From assembly GCF_032818155.1 (NCBI RefSeq), contig NZ_CP102589.1, positions 1,784,001 through 1,848,000 of the forward strand: 64,000 bases of DNA. Direction: 5' to 3'. The notes below the pieces were generated by a model, which worked only from the letters and a program-made list of their open reading frames with translations, ran no database searches and was not told the DNA's origin. Position 1 is the first letter of the stretch. Every line of letters starts with the position of its first letter. The DNA comes from Niallia taxi. GTDB taxonomy: Bacteria > Bacillota > Bacilli > Bacillales > Cytobacillaceae. Below, piece after piece: positions 18,735-27,164 of the stretch. Made by a program: the position numbers and the translations under genes.

Positions 18735-18763
18735 ATTTTAGCTGACTAAAATCATTTTAGCAA
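18735..18763 (-). promoter_or_regulatory. Candidate sigma-A promoter of zwf
   Basis: On the minus strand TTGCTA (plus 18758-18763) and TAAAAT (plus 18735-18740) are exactly 17 bases apart, upstream of the zwf start. The rest of the 18634-19021 gap holds the rnz promoter and no convincing small ORF. Confidence 0.5.
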
Positions 18764-18891
18764 ATATTATGTTTGAATATTTGAAAATTTTAATAAGTAG
18801 GCAGCCGCCATATCGATACCTAAAAAATATGTTATCTTTTTAGATATTACATGATAATAGGGAAACTTACTAGGAAAAAGTTTTAATATAT

Positions 18892-18920
18892 TTGGATTAG
18901 GTCATTTTTTGCATTATACT
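18892..18920 (+). promoter_or_regulatory. Candidate sigma-A promoter of rnz
   Basis: TTGGAT (18892-18897) and TATACT (18915-18920) with a 17-base spacer, about 100 bases before the rnz start codon. Confidence 0.55.
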
Positions 18921-19021
18921 GCTAGTATCAACGGTTATTTTGTGCAAATTATACAATGTTAGCATACCTAACCTCTTATAAAGGTAAACAAGAGAAAAAG
19001 AGAAAGAAGTGAATGGTTTTT

Positions 19022-19945
19022 ATGCAATTAACATTTTTAGGCACTGGTGCTGGAATACCAGCAAAAGCGAGGAATGTGACAAGCATCGCGTTAAAGCTGC
19101 TTGAGGAAAAAGGGAGCATTTGGTTATTTGATTGTGGTGAAGCGACACAGCATCAAATTTTACATACAAATATTAAGCCGCGAAGAGTGGAAAAGGTGTT
19201 TATTACTCACCTCCATGGTGATCATATATACGGTTTGCCAGGCTTTTTGGCAAGCAGGTCCTTTCAAGGCGGAGAAACCCCACTGACTGTTTATGGTCCA
19301 AAAGGCATTGCAGACTATATTGCTGTCAGCTTGAAGGTCAGTCAAACTTATTTGAAATATGAACTGAATATAGTCGAAGTAAATGAGGGCATTATTTTAG
19401 ACGATGATCAGTTTTATGTCGAAGCGAAAATGCTAGAGCATGGTGTGCAAAGCTTTGGTTATCGAATTGTCGAGAAGGTTCGGCCAGGCGCTCTTTTGAC
19501 GGAAAAATTGGCGGAAATGGGAGTTAAGCCTGGACCACTATTCAGAGAAATTAAAGCAGGCAAGGAAGTAACCCTTGATAATGGTACCATCATTGACGGG
19601 AAGGACTTTGTTGGGCCTAGTATAAAAGGTAGAATAGTTACTATTCTCGGTGATACTAGAAGCTGTTGTGCTGCTGTAGAGCTGGCAAAGGCTGCAGATG
19701 TTTTAGTGCATGAAGCTACATTTTCAGAAAAGGAAGCGGCCATAGCGGGCGAGTATTACCATTCAACAGCAGGACAAGCCGCTTCGAATGCGAAGGAAGC
19801 AGGCGCAAAATTCTTGATTCTTACACATATCAGTGCGAGATACGATACAGTAGAAACTTTGCTAGAGGAGGCACAAGCAATCTTTCCGGCTTCATCTGTA
19901 GCGGAGGACTTTAAAGAGTATGAGATTCCAGCTTATAAAGAATAG
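19022..19945 (+). CDS. rnz: Ribonuclease Z (tRNA 3' processing)
   Basis: A 307-residue metallo-beta-lactamase-fold endonuclease that removes 3' trailers from tRNA precursors lacking encoded CCA. The zinc motif HLHGDH, the N-terminal [15 protein letters not shown], the GDTR aspartate and [13 protein letters not shown] and LTHISARY segments are present. The start at 19022 gives the usual N-terminus MQLTFLGTG and a length equal to the B. subtilis enzyme; an ATG nine bases upstream sits too close to the ribosome site. An SDR gene follows by 23 bases, as in the yqjK-yqjQ region. Confidence 0.94.
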   Translation: MQLTFLGTGAGIPAKARNVTSIALKLLEEKGSIWLFDCGEATQHQILHTNIKPRRVEKVFITHLHGDHIYGLPGFLASRSFQGGETPLTVYGPKGIADYIAVSLKVSQTYLKYELNIVEVNEGIILDDDQFYVEAKMLEHGVQSFGYRIVEKVRPGALLTEKLAEMGVKPGPLFREIKAGKEVTLDNGTIIDGKDFVGPSIKGRIVTILGDTRSCCAAVELAKAADVLVHEATFSEKEAAIAGEYYHSTAGQAASNAKEAGAKFLILTHISARYDTVETLLEEAQAIFPASSVAEDFKEYEIPAYKE

Positions 19946-19968
19946 CAAGTAAATGAAGAGGTGAAGCG

Positions 19969-20760
19969 ATGAGAGACTTACAAGGCAAGAATATTATTAT
20001 TACAGGTGCGTCCTCCGGAATCGGAGAAAGGCTGGCTGAGAATGCAGCAAGGCTCGGTGCTAGACCAATACTTATTGCAAGATCAGAAGACAAGCTGAAG
20101 GAAATTGCGGCGAGAATACAGAAAGAGACAGCAGCAGAGCCCCTTTATTTTGTGTTGGATGTAAGTGATTTGACGATGGTTCATGAGGTTTTTACAGAAA
20201 TATATAAAAAGGTAGGCTTTGTCGATATTCTCGTTAACAATGCTGGCTTTGGCATTTTTGAGTATTTGCATGAAACAAATATGCAGGACATGGAAAGGAT
20301 GTTTGCAGTAAATGTGCTCGGTCTTATTTCGTGTACAAAAGAGGTTTTACCATCTATGCTGCAGGAAAACAAAGGGCATATTATTAATATTGCTTCACAA
20401 GCCGGCAAGCTTGCGACAGCAAAATCGTCTGGTTATTCTGCAACAAAGCATGCTGTTTTAGGCTTTACGAATAGTCTCCGGATGGAGGTAGCGAAAACTG
20501 CTATAAATGTAAGTGCTGTTAATCCAGGGCCGATTGATACGAACTTCTTTGAAGTAGCAGATAAGTCCGGCAACTATGTAAAGAATGTGCAGAAATTTAT
20601 GCTTACAACAGAATACGTTGCGGACCGTATTACGGCACTGCTTTTAAAGCCAAAAAGAGAGCTGAACCTGCCAGGGTGGATGAATGCAGGCAGTATCCTG
20701 TACAGTTTATTTCCGCGCATAGCAGATCGGGTGATGGGCGGTATGCTTGATAAAAAATAA
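19969..20760 (+). CDS. yqjQ: Short-chain dehydrogenase/reductase
   Basis: A 263-residue classical SDR. It has the NAD(P)-binding TGASSGIG, the NNAG motif, the catalytic serine in INIASQAG and YSATK (Tyr and Lys). It resembles B. subtilis YqjQ in length and context; the substrate is unknown. It follows rnz by 23 bases with GAGGTGA as ribosome site and is likely co-transcribed with it. Confidence 0.88.
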   Translation: MRDLQGKNIIITGASSGIGERLAENAARLGARPILIARSEDKLKEIAARIQKETAAEPLYFVLDVSDLTMVHEVFTEIYKKVGFVDILVNNAGFGIFEYLHETNMQDMERMFAVNVLGLISCTKEVLPSMLQENKGHIINIASQAGKLATAKSSGYSATKHAVLGFTNSLRMEVAKTAINVSAVNPGPIDTNFFEVADKSGNYVKNVQKFMLTTEYVADRITALLLKPKRELNLPGWMNAGSILYSLFPRIADRVMGGMLDKK

Positions 20761-20978
20761 TTCCTCTTATTTAAAATGGGGGGAGTCTGTTTATAATCAT
20801 AGACTGTATCTTATAATTTCATACAGGTCTGGTTGAAGTAATATCCATTTGCACAGCAGTTCTTTTTTAGTGTTAAATGGTAGTATCCTACTAGATTTTA
20901 TTATATACTAGTTTCAATATCTGTAAGGGAAAAGCTTCTATAATAGAAGCATTATTGGGATAGAAAGAGGGCGACAAC

Positions 20979-21494
20979 ATGGAAAAAGCGACATTTGCAG
21001 GCGGATGCTTTTGGTGTATGGTAACACCTTTTGATGAGCTTCCTGGAATTGGCGGTATTGTGTCAGGTTATACGGGAGGACATATCGAAAATCCTACATA
21101 TGAGCAAGTAAAAACAGGAACTACTGGACATGCGGAAGTGGTGGAAATCACCTTTGATCCAGAGTTATTTCCCTACGAAAGACTGCTAGAGCTGTATTGG
21201 CAGCAAATTGATCCAACAGACAGCGGCGGGCAATTTCATGATAGAGGCTCTCAATATCGTACGGCGATTTATTATCATAATGAAAAGCAAAAACAGCTGG
21301 CAGAGGAGTCAAAAAAGGCAATTGAAGATAGTGGCCGCTTCAAAAAGCCGATTGTTACCGAAATTGAGCCTGCTGTAACTTTTTATCCTGCTGAGGAATA
21401 TCACCAAGACTATCATAAGAAAAACAAGCAGCATTATAAAGAGGACAGAGAAAAGTCTGGCAGAGATGAATATATAAACGAACATTGGAAGTGA
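20979..21494 (+). CDS. msrA: Peptide methionine sulfoxide reductase A
   Basis: A 171-residue enzyme that reduces the S-epimer of methionine sulfoxide in proteins. The active site GGCFWC contains C10 and C13, and SGYTGGH, GHAEVVE and [12 protein letters not shown] are conserved. No further cysteine lies in the C-terminal part, so C13 is the likely resolving residue, as in related Bacillus enzymes. Ribosome site GAGGGCG precedes the ATG. No msrB is in the window. Confidence 0.93.
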   Translation: MEKATFAGGCFWCMVTPFDELPGIGGIVSGYTGGHIENPTYEQVKTGTTGHAEVVEITFDPELFPYERLLELYWQQIDPTDSGGQFHDRGSQYRTAIYYHNEKQKQLAEESKKAIEDSGRFKKPIVTEIEPAVTFYPAEEYHQDYHKKNKQHYKEDREKSGRDEYINEHWK

Positions 21495-21495
21495 G

Positions 21496-21860
21496 AAAAA
21501 AGAGGCTGGGACATAAGTAAGTGAATCCGCATAAAAACCGAACTACTTAATCAACCAATGATTAAATAGTTCGGCTTTTTTGTGTTTTTTAGTTTTAATA
21601 CACTTATTAGAAAACTTAGTGGAATGGAGCGGAGGTCACTCGACTCCTGCGAGAAATAGAGGAAAGGCTTAGACCCCGCAGGCGAAGACGAGGAGGCTCA
21701 GCTTCCTCCCCGCGGAAAGCGCGAGGACGAGCGCGCAATGAAACGAACCAATTTTAAACCCATATCTATTTAGTCACGTGCTTCTTTTTTCAAATTTAGA
21801 TGTAATTTTATTATTCGTGTTTAGAAAGGTTATCTTTTGTTTTGTCCCAGCCTCTTTTTC
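21496..21860. repeat. Inverted-repeat-bounded intergenic element (about 365 bp)
   Basis: The element starts with AAAAAGAGGCTGGGACA (within 21496-21513) and ends with TGTCCCAGCCTCTTTTT (21843-21859), a near-perfect 17-bp inverted repeat. Inside are a terminator-like hairpin (about 21535-21575, CCGAACTA/TAGTTCGG then T6) and a GC-rich block (about 21622-21740) with CGACTCCTGCG, GACCCCGCAGG and CCCCGCGGAAAGCG, unlike the AT-rich flanks. Similar GC-rich blocks and GAGGCTGGGACA ends recur between genes in many Bacillaceae as I recall. No ORF longer than a few dozen codons fits, and no transposase is present. Confidence 0.7.
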
Positions 21861-21939
21861 GTTCCAATATTAAAATTCTGTTTGCAAAAGTTTCAGAGCT
21901 TTAACCAATTTTAAGCACTCTCTATAAAGCATCTGCCTA

Positions 21940-22848
21940 TTATTTCATTACGTACTCCTGCAAAAAGTCATCAATTACTTGCTCGTATTCTTGCTTATTT
22001 TCATTATAGCTTTGAGCATGGAATCCATTTAATGCAAGAAATAGCTTCTTCGGTCCCTTTTTCTTTTCGAACAGCTTTTGTGTCATTTCAGGCAATATAA
22101 AGGTGTCCTTTTCACTATGGATAAATAGCATCGGCTTCTCAATTTTATCAATTACAGCAATTGGGGAGACTTGGCGGATGGAATATCGCTGTCTTGCCCG
22201 CAGGACCAAATCAGCAATTGGCAAGAACAGATTACCCGGCACCTTCATTTCTGCTTTGACTAAATGGTTCAATTGTTCACCAAAGTCGGAGAAGGGACAA
22301 TCAGCAATATAGAAATCAGCTCCATCCTCGACCATGCCAGCATATAAAATCATTGTAGCAGCACCCATTGATTCCCCGTGAATTCCTAATAGTATATCTT
22401 CGCCTTTATCAGCCTTTAACCAATCAACAACCGCCTTTAAGTCAAATTTCTCGAAATGACCAAAGCTTGTTGTTTTACCGCCAGACTCGCCATGTCTGCG
22501 ATGGTCATAAATAATGACATTAAATCCTCTTTCTAAAAACATGTTCATATATTTGATGGAATTTAGTTTATTTTCAGTTACTCCATGAGCAATAATAATA
22601 TAGCGCTTATTAGGATATGGCTCTGTAGCAATTGCTTTTAACATATAGCCATAAGGAGACGGAATACTTATTTCCCTTTTTTTTAGTGTCTCTAATGTCA
22701 CAGGATCAAGCCTTCCGGCGGCCTTTTCTCTGTTAAAGATAAATTCGTCCTCTTTTTTCTTCATATACATCAACCTATTTGTGCAGTAAACACCGATGGA
22801 TGTAAAAAATATCAAGAATGAAAAGAAATAGCGAAAAAATTTTTTCAC
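21940..22848 (-). CDS. yqkD: Alpha/beta hydrolase, YqkD-like
   Basis: A 302-residue membrane-anchored serine hydrolase with one N-terminal helix (FFRYFFSFLIFF). The nucleophile elbow is GESMGA, the oxyanion region IIIAHGVTENK, the acid is probably in HSEKDTFI and the histidine in NGFHAQSY. It matches the B. subtilis YqkD type. GGGGGA lies directly against an ATG at 22854, so the GTG at 22848, six bases from it, is the better start. The 360 bases upstream of the gene to 23212 hold no gene that I can support. Confidence 0.85.
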   Translation of the reverse strand: MKKFFRYFFSFLIFFTSIGVYCTNRLMYMKKKEDEFIFNREKAAGRLDPVTLETLKKREISIPSPYGYMLKAIATEPYPNKRYIIIAHGVTENKLNSIKYMNMFLERGFNVIIYDHRRHGESGGKTTSFGHFEKFDLKAVVDWLKADKGEDILLGIHGESMGAATMILYAGMVEDGADFYIADCPFSDFGEQLNHLVKAEMKVPGNLFLPIADLVLRARQRYSIRQVSPIAVIDKIEKPMLFIHSEKDTFILPEMTQKLFEKKKGPKKLFLALNGFHAQSYNENKQEYEQVIDDFLQEYVMK

Positions 22849-23212
22849 ATTCATTCCCCCGAACAAAATAATTTCATTTCAAAAAACTACTATGAGTTTA
22901 CCATTATTTTCTAAAGAAACAAAGCAGGCTATAGTAGTAAATACAACCTTTTTAGGCTACCGATACATATACAAAAATAAGGATACCCGTAATTTGGCAG
23001 ATTTAATCAGAAGAGCATTTACATATGGAGCTGGTGAAAGATATACTCACTGAAAAATAGCAAGAATAGTAACAGTATACGGCTTGTTCCATTACGTGAC
23101 ACACCGTTTTTCCCGAAAATAGAGCCTGTTAGTGGACAGAAGCGCGGAAATGAACGGGAACTAAAAAATATGGTATGATACAAGCAAGTGCAAACAGAAA
23201 GGTTGATAATTA

Positions 23213-23662
23213 ATGGCAGAGCATCATTTTCATTTAAAGGCAAACTGGCCAGGGCTTCGCAATGATATCGGTACAATCGAAAGCGGGAACTTAAAAACGC
23301 AAATTTCTATCCCGCAGGAAATGGATGGGCCAGGTGTCGGGACAAATCCGGATGAAATGCTTTTAGGTGCGGCAGCAACCTGTTTCATTATCACATTGGC
23401 TGCTATGATGGAAAGAAGCAATTTGAACAAAAAAAGCTTAAACCTAGAATCGGAAGCAATTGTAGATGTGACAAACGGTGTCTTTACATATAAGGAGATA
23501 ATCCATCGTCCAACAATTATATTGAACGATGAAGCGACACAAAAAGACGTGACGCTTGCAGCAAGGCTTGCTGAGAAAGCGGAGGCATCCTGCATGATTA
23601 CAAGAGCAATTAAAGGCAATGTTAAAGTTAGCCTTGATGAGACGATACGAATTGGTGAATAA
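23213..23662 (+). CDS. OsmC-family peroxiredoxin-like protein
   Basis: A 149-residue OsmC/Ohr fold. The first redox cysteine is in GAAATCFIITLAAMM and the second in KAEASCMITRAIKG, the spacing expected for OsmC proteins that reduce organic hydroperoxides. The sequence type resembles the staphylococcal SACOL1771 group. GAAAGG precedes the ATG, and yqkE starts 18 bases later, so the two may form one transcript. Confidence 0.8.
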   Translation: MAEHHFHLKANWPGLRNDIGTIESGNLKTQISIPQEMDGPGVGTNPDEMLLGAAATCFIITLAAMMERSNLNKKSLNLESEAIVDVTNGVFTYKEIIHRPTIILNDEATQKDVTLAARLAEKAEASCMITRAIKGNVKVSLDETIRIGE

Positions 23663-23680
23663 ATAGTAGGGGAGATTTAC

Positions 23681-23929
23681 ATGAAGAAGAAACAAAACAG
23701 ACAGGCGAAAAAAGAAACTAGCGACAAGCCAGTAACACTAGGAGATATGCTAAATGAGCAGCTCGCAAAGCAATTAAAGGATAAGAAGCAAGAACTTAAG
23801 GCCGAAGAGGAAGAAAGACTAAAAGCAGAAGAAGCAAGAAAAAAAGAAGAACGCCGCCAAAAAGAAAAAAACAAAAGCTTTGAAGAGCTTCTGAACGATA
23901 CACCGATGAACTGGAAAGAATTCAAATAA
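23681..23929 (+). CDS. yqkE: YqkE-family charged small protein (DUF3886)
   Basis: An 82-residue, very Lys/Glu/Arg-rich protein predicted to be one long helix or coiled coil. The C-terminal motif KNKSFEELLNDTPMNWKEFK matches the YqkE family. Function is unknown. It is convergent with yqkF, and the two share a bidirectional terminator. Confidence 0.8.
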   Translation: MKKKQNRQAKKETSDKPVTLGDMLNEQLAKQLKDKKQELKAEEEERLKAEEARKKEERRQKEKNKSFEELLNDTPMNWKEFK

Positions 23930-23956
23930 AAGCAGCAGGATGACCCTGCTGCTTTT
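23928..23956. terminator. Bidirectional terminator between yqkE and yqkF
   Basis: About 12-bp stem (AAAGCAGCAGG/CCTGCTGCTTTT) with A/T runs on both sides. Confidence 0.8.
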
Positions 23957-23960
23957 ATTA

Positions 23961-24872
23961 TTATCTATGATCTTTATAAATGGATGCCTTTGAAGCCTCC
24001 TGAATGATTTTTAGTTCATCTGGAGTAAGTGCAGCACTGTTAACAGCTTTAGCATTCTCTTGCAGCTGCAAGACACTGCTTGCTCCAGCAATAACAGAGG
24101 CAACAGCAGGATTAGAAAGATTATATTGTACTGCCGCTTCCAGTAAGGAATGATTGTGAGCTAATTTTTCCTTTAATAACTCTAATGTTGAGCGAAGTTC
24201 TTCTTCCGTATATTCCATATAGCCTTTTGAAGAAAGCTTTCTCGCAAAATTGTCACTAAGCAACCCTTTTGCGACAGGTCCCCGTGCAACAACACTGATG
24301 CCATTTTCATGAAGCAGCGGCAATGCTTCTTCCTCTGGACGCCTGTCCAATACACTGTATTGCATCATAACAGATACAATATTAGAACGCTTTACATATT
24401 CCCTGATGACATTTGGACGAATGGAGGAAATGCCGTAATAACGAATATAACCTTCTTCTTTCAATTCCTCAAACGCTTCAATTGTTTCATCAATAGGGTC
24501 TTCCAGTGTCCCGCCATGGAGCTGATATAAATCAATGTAATCAGTGCCAAGACGCTTGAGGCTGTTTTTGGCAGCTTCCTTTATGTGGGATTTGCTGGCA
24601 TCCCAAGTCCAGCCTTCCTCACCTTCCTGCCATTTATTCCCTGCTTTACTGGCAATGATGATATCCTCACGATTTTGCTTAAAGAATTTGCCGAGTAATT
24701 GCTCATTTTGTCCGAGGTCATACAAATCAGCTGTGTCAAAATAATTAATGCCAGCTTCTATTGCTGCCTCCAGCACAGGGAAAGCTGTTTTTTCGTCTGT
24801 TCCTAAGCTCATGCATCCAAGACCAAGTGCAGAAATATATAAATCAGATTGTCCTAAACGGTTCTTTTTCAT
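23961..24872 (-). CDS. yqkF: Aldo/keto reductase
   Basis: A 303-residue AKR with the usual tetrad visible: Asp and Tyr in DTADLYDLG, Lys in ASKAG and His in YQLHGG. NADPH-binding segments lie near the C-terminus (ASVIAGASS). It closely follows B. subtilis YqkF in sequence style and place; the physiological substrate is unknown. The internal ATG at 24872 has AGAGGTG at correct spacing, so the longer frame from 24890 is not used. Confidence 0.9.
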   Translation of the reverse strand: MKKNRLGQSDLYISALGLGCMSLGTDEKTAFPVLEAAIEAGINYFDTADLYDLGQNEQLLGKFFKQNREDIIIASKAGNKWQEGEEGWTWDASKSHIKEAAKNSLKRLGTDYIDLYQLHGGTLEDPIDETIEAFEELKEEGYIRYYGISSIRPNVIREYVKRSNIVSVMMQYSVLDRRPEEEALPLLHENGISVVARGPVAKGLLSDNFARKLSSKGYMEYTEEELRSTLELLKEKLAHNHSLLEAAVQYNLSNPAVASVIAGASSVLQLQENAKAVNSAALTPDELKIIQEASKASIYKDHR

Positions 24873-24947
24873 CAAAAACACCTCTCTCATGTTAAGCTTG
24901 CCTCTTTATTTTATCGAAAAGAAGGAGCAGAAGACAAAGGATGTGCC

Positions 24948-25100
24948 CTATTTTTTGGCTTCTTTTTTTCTTTGCGGTGTATCTGCATCTATCCAGTCTT
25001 TTACAAACTTATAGTCTTTTTGATAATTTTTAAGCATATGACGCACTTGCCAAGCCTTGCCTGTCAGAATAATTGCGTTTTGTTGTTTATAAATCTTCAA
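24948..25100 (-). CDS. mciZ: MciZ, FtsZ-inhibiting sporulation peptide (50 residues)
   Basis: A 50-codon gene on the minus strand with a TTG start at 25100 and GGAGG six bases before it. The product contains ILTGKAWQVRHMLKNY and FVKDWI, which align with the core of B. subtilis MciZ (VGKAWEIRAKLKEY, YVKDWI as I recall it), and it lies between yqkF and nudF exactly as there. MciZ is made in the mother cell and caps FtsZ filaments to block cytokinesis. This copy has about ten extra C-terminal residues ending in a lysine-rich tail. Basis: family memory plus conserved position. Confidence 0.85.
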   Translation of the reverse strand: MKIYKQQNAIILTGKAWQVRHMLKNYQKDYKFVKDWIDADTPQRKKEAKK

Positions 25101-25149
25101 GGATTGCCTCCGTTTCCTTCCCTTTTGGAAGGGGAAATAAGTATAATGA

Positions 25150-25178
25150 AATATATGAAAACTGGTTTAGAAAATAGA
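25150..25178 (-). promoter_or_regulatory. Possible sigma-E promoter of mciZ
   Basis: On the minus strand TCTATTTT (plus 25171-25178) and CATATATT (plus 25150-25157) are 13 bases apart, an imperfect fit to the sigma-E pattern ATATT / CATACAAT. B. subtilis mciZ is sigma-E dependent. Confidence 0.35.
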
Positions 25179-25195
25179 ACAGGAGTGAAACACAG

Positions 25196-25738
25196 ATGGA
25201 AAATTTAGAAGAAAAAACAATCAGCACAAAGGAAATCTTTAAAGGAAGAATTATTTCTCTGCAAGTCGATGAGGTGCTGCTTCCGAATGGGAACACATCG
25301 ACACGGGAAATCATTAAGCATCCTGGTGCGGTAGCTGTTATTGCCATAACAGAGGATGATAAGCTTGTTGTAGTGGAACAATACAGAAAAGCCTTTGAAA
25401 AAGCGATTATTGAGATTCCGGCAGGTAAGCTGGAAAAGGACGAGGATCCTGCCGTTTGTGCAAGCAGGGAGCTTGAGGAAGAAACTGGCTATGGCTGTAA
25501 GAACTTGGAGCATATTACCTCCTTTTATACATCACCAGGCTTTGCAGATGAACTGGTTCATATCTACTTAGCAAAAGGACTTTATAAAAAGGAAGATGCA
25601 GCAGGACTTGACGAGGATGAGTTTGTGAATCTTATGGAAATCTCATTAGAAGAAGCGCTTGTTTTAATAAAGGAGCAAAAAATTCTTGATGCTAAAACAA
25701 TGTATGCTGTTCAATACTGGCAGCTCCTTGGAAAATAA
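25196..25738 (+). CDS. nudF: ADP-ribose pyrophosphatase
   Basis: A 180-residue Nudix hydrolase that splits ADP-ribose to AMP and ribose 5-phosphate. The Nudix box begins with G at AGKLEKDEDPAV and ends ASRELEEETGYG. The conserved SPGFADELVHIYLA region is also typical of this subfamily. Ribosome site CAGGAG lies before the ATG. The downstream endonuclease Q-like gene begins 10 bases after the stop, so the pair is likely co-transcribed. Confidence 0.92.
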   Translation: MENLEEKTISTKEIFKGRIISLQVDEVLLPNGNTSTREIIKHPGAVAVIAITEDDKLVVVEQYRKAFEKAIIEIPAGKLEKDEDPAVCASRELEEETGYGCKNLEHITSFYTSPGFADELVHIYLAKGLYKKEDAAGLDEDEFVNLMEISLEEALVLIKEQKILDAKTMYAVQYWQLLGK

Positions 25739-25748
25739 GGTGATAGGG

Positions 25749-26924
25749 ATGAAACACATATTTACAGACCTGCATATTCATATTGGCAGAACAGCAAGCG
25801 GTAAAGCCGTAAAAATAACCGGATCTCGGAACTTAACCTTTTTGAACATCATTGAGTATGCGAGTTTTCAAAAGGGGCTTGATATGATTGGGATTATTGA
25901 TTGTCATTCGCCAGAAGTATTAATGGAAATGGATACATACATAGCAGAAGGCAGAATGACTCAAAAGAGTGGCGGCGGTCTGGAAATGGATGGTATCACG
26001 ATTATTCCTGGTTCTGAGTTAGAAATATATGATGATGCATGTAGTGGACCGATTCATGTGCTCTGCTATTTGCCGACATTGAATGCAATGAAGGAATTTT
26101 CCTTATGGCTGTCTGGTAAAATGAAGAATATTCAATTAAGTTCACAACGTATATATGTGACAGGAATCGAGCTGCAGCGAAAGGTAAAGGAGCTTTGTGG
26201 CCTGTTTATTCCTGCTCATATCTTCACGCCGTTTAAAAGTATGTATGGAAGCGGTGTGAAGCAATCTCTTTCAGAGGTTTTCGATCCGTCACTCATTGAT
26301 GCAGTCGAACTTGGCTTAAGCTCAAATACAGAAATGGCCGACAATATAAAGGAGCTTCATGCTTATCCTTATGTAACAAATTCAGATGCCCATTCACTTG
26401 CGAAACTCGGCCGTGAATATCAAATATTGGAGCTGAAGGAAGCATCCTTTCAAGAGCTGGAAAAGGCATTAAAGGGGATGGATGGCAGGAGAATTGTGGC
26501 GAATTATGGGATGGACCCGTTGTTAGGCAAATACCATGAAACAGTTTGCTTGAAATGTCATAAGCCACTAGGAGAAGAAGAAGCTGCTTGTAGCAGCTGT
26601 GGTCATAAAATCGTAAAAAAAGGAGTTGCTGCAAGGATTCAGGAGCTTTCAACAAAAAGTACGAAACCAGCGCGGCCACCCTATATTCACCAAGTACCAC
26701 TTGAATTCATCCCAGGTTTAGGAAACAAAACACTAGAGAAGCTGCTTTCCTATTTCTCAACAGAAATGCAAATCATACATGCTGCACCATATGAAAAGCT
26801 GGCCGAAATAGTCCCAGCCAAAATAGCAGACTATATCCAAGCAGCAAGAGAAGGCAGCCTGTCCCTCACAGTAGGAGGCGGAGGCCGTTACGGAAGTGTT
26901 TATATAAAGGAAGAAAATAAATAA
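25749..26924 (+). CDS. yqxK: Endonuclease Q-family protein (PHP domain, zinc finger, helix-hairpin-helix)
   Basis: A 391-residue protein. The N-terminal PHP-like metal domain is marked by TDLHIHIG, DCHSPE, GSELEIYDD, PAHIFTPF and TNSDAHS. A four-cysteine finger (CLKCHKPLG then CSSCGHK) follows at about residues 267-289, and a helix-hairpin-helix (FIPGLGNKTLEKLL) at about 320-335. This layout is that of EndoQ, which nicks DNA 5' of deaminated bases or abasic sites. The start at 25749 has AAGGTGA upstream, and the longer frame is inside nudF. B. subtilis YqxK is the positional counterpart. Confidence 0.85.
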   Translation: MKHIFTDLHIHIGRTASGKAVKITGSRNLTFLNIIEYASFQKGLDMIGIIDCHSPEVLMEMDTYIAEGRMTQKSGGGLEMDGITIIPGSELEIYDDACSGPIHVLCYLPTLNAMKEFSLWLSGKMKNIQLSSQRIYVTGIELQRKVKELCGLFIPAHIFTPFKSMYGSGVKQSLSEVFDPSLIDAVELGLSSNTEMADNIKELHAYPYVTNSDAHSLAKLGREYQILELKEASFQELEKALKGMDGRRIVANYGMDPLLGKYHETVCLKCHKPLGEEEAACSSCGHKIVKKGVAARIQELSTKSTKPARPPYIHQVPLEFIPGLGNKTLEKLLSYFSTEMQIIHAAPYEKLAEIVPAKIADYIQAAREGSLSLTVGGGGRYGSVYIKEENK

Positions 26925-26955
26925 ACAGAAAACAGTATGTAAAGTCTAATTCAAC

Positions 26956-26998
26956 ACCAAACTATTTGATCATTATTGATTAATAGTTTGGTTTTTTT
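26956..26998 (+). terminator. Terminator after nudF-endoQ unit
   Basis: 11-bp stem (ACCAAACTATT/AATAGTTTGGT) with a 15-base loop and T7. Confidence 0.8.
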
Positions 26999-27101
26999 GT
27001 GGTTCCAGTTTAGAAAGTATGATCTCATCCTCTCCCATTTAGCACAAAAACTGAATTTTATATGCTAAATATAATTTGGTAGAAAAATACTAGAGTTACT
27101 A

Positions 27102-27131
27102 GTCATATGCTGCGCTCTTGTTTCATAGAAT
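27102..27131 (+). promoter_or_regulatory. Sigma-E-like promoter of spoIIM
   Basis: GTCATAT (27102-27108) and CATAGAAT (27124-27131), 15 bases apart, fit the sigma-E pattern. This agrees with mother-cell expression of spoIIM in B. subtilis. Confidence 0.55.
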
Positions 27132-27164
27132 GAAATAACAGATTGGCACAGAGGAGAGATAGCA

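Noticed and set aside
20761..20978. Small gene or riboswitch before msrA
   Set aside because: Only short inverted repeats (AGTCT/AGACT near 20786, GCTTCTA/TAGAAGC near 20934) are seen; no conserved RNA core or frame with a ribosome site.
22849..23212. Possible gene in the gap between yqkD and the OsmC gene
   Set aside because: Only very short frames without ribosome sites are present; the 85-codon minus frame from 23276 overlaps the OsmC gene and has no support.
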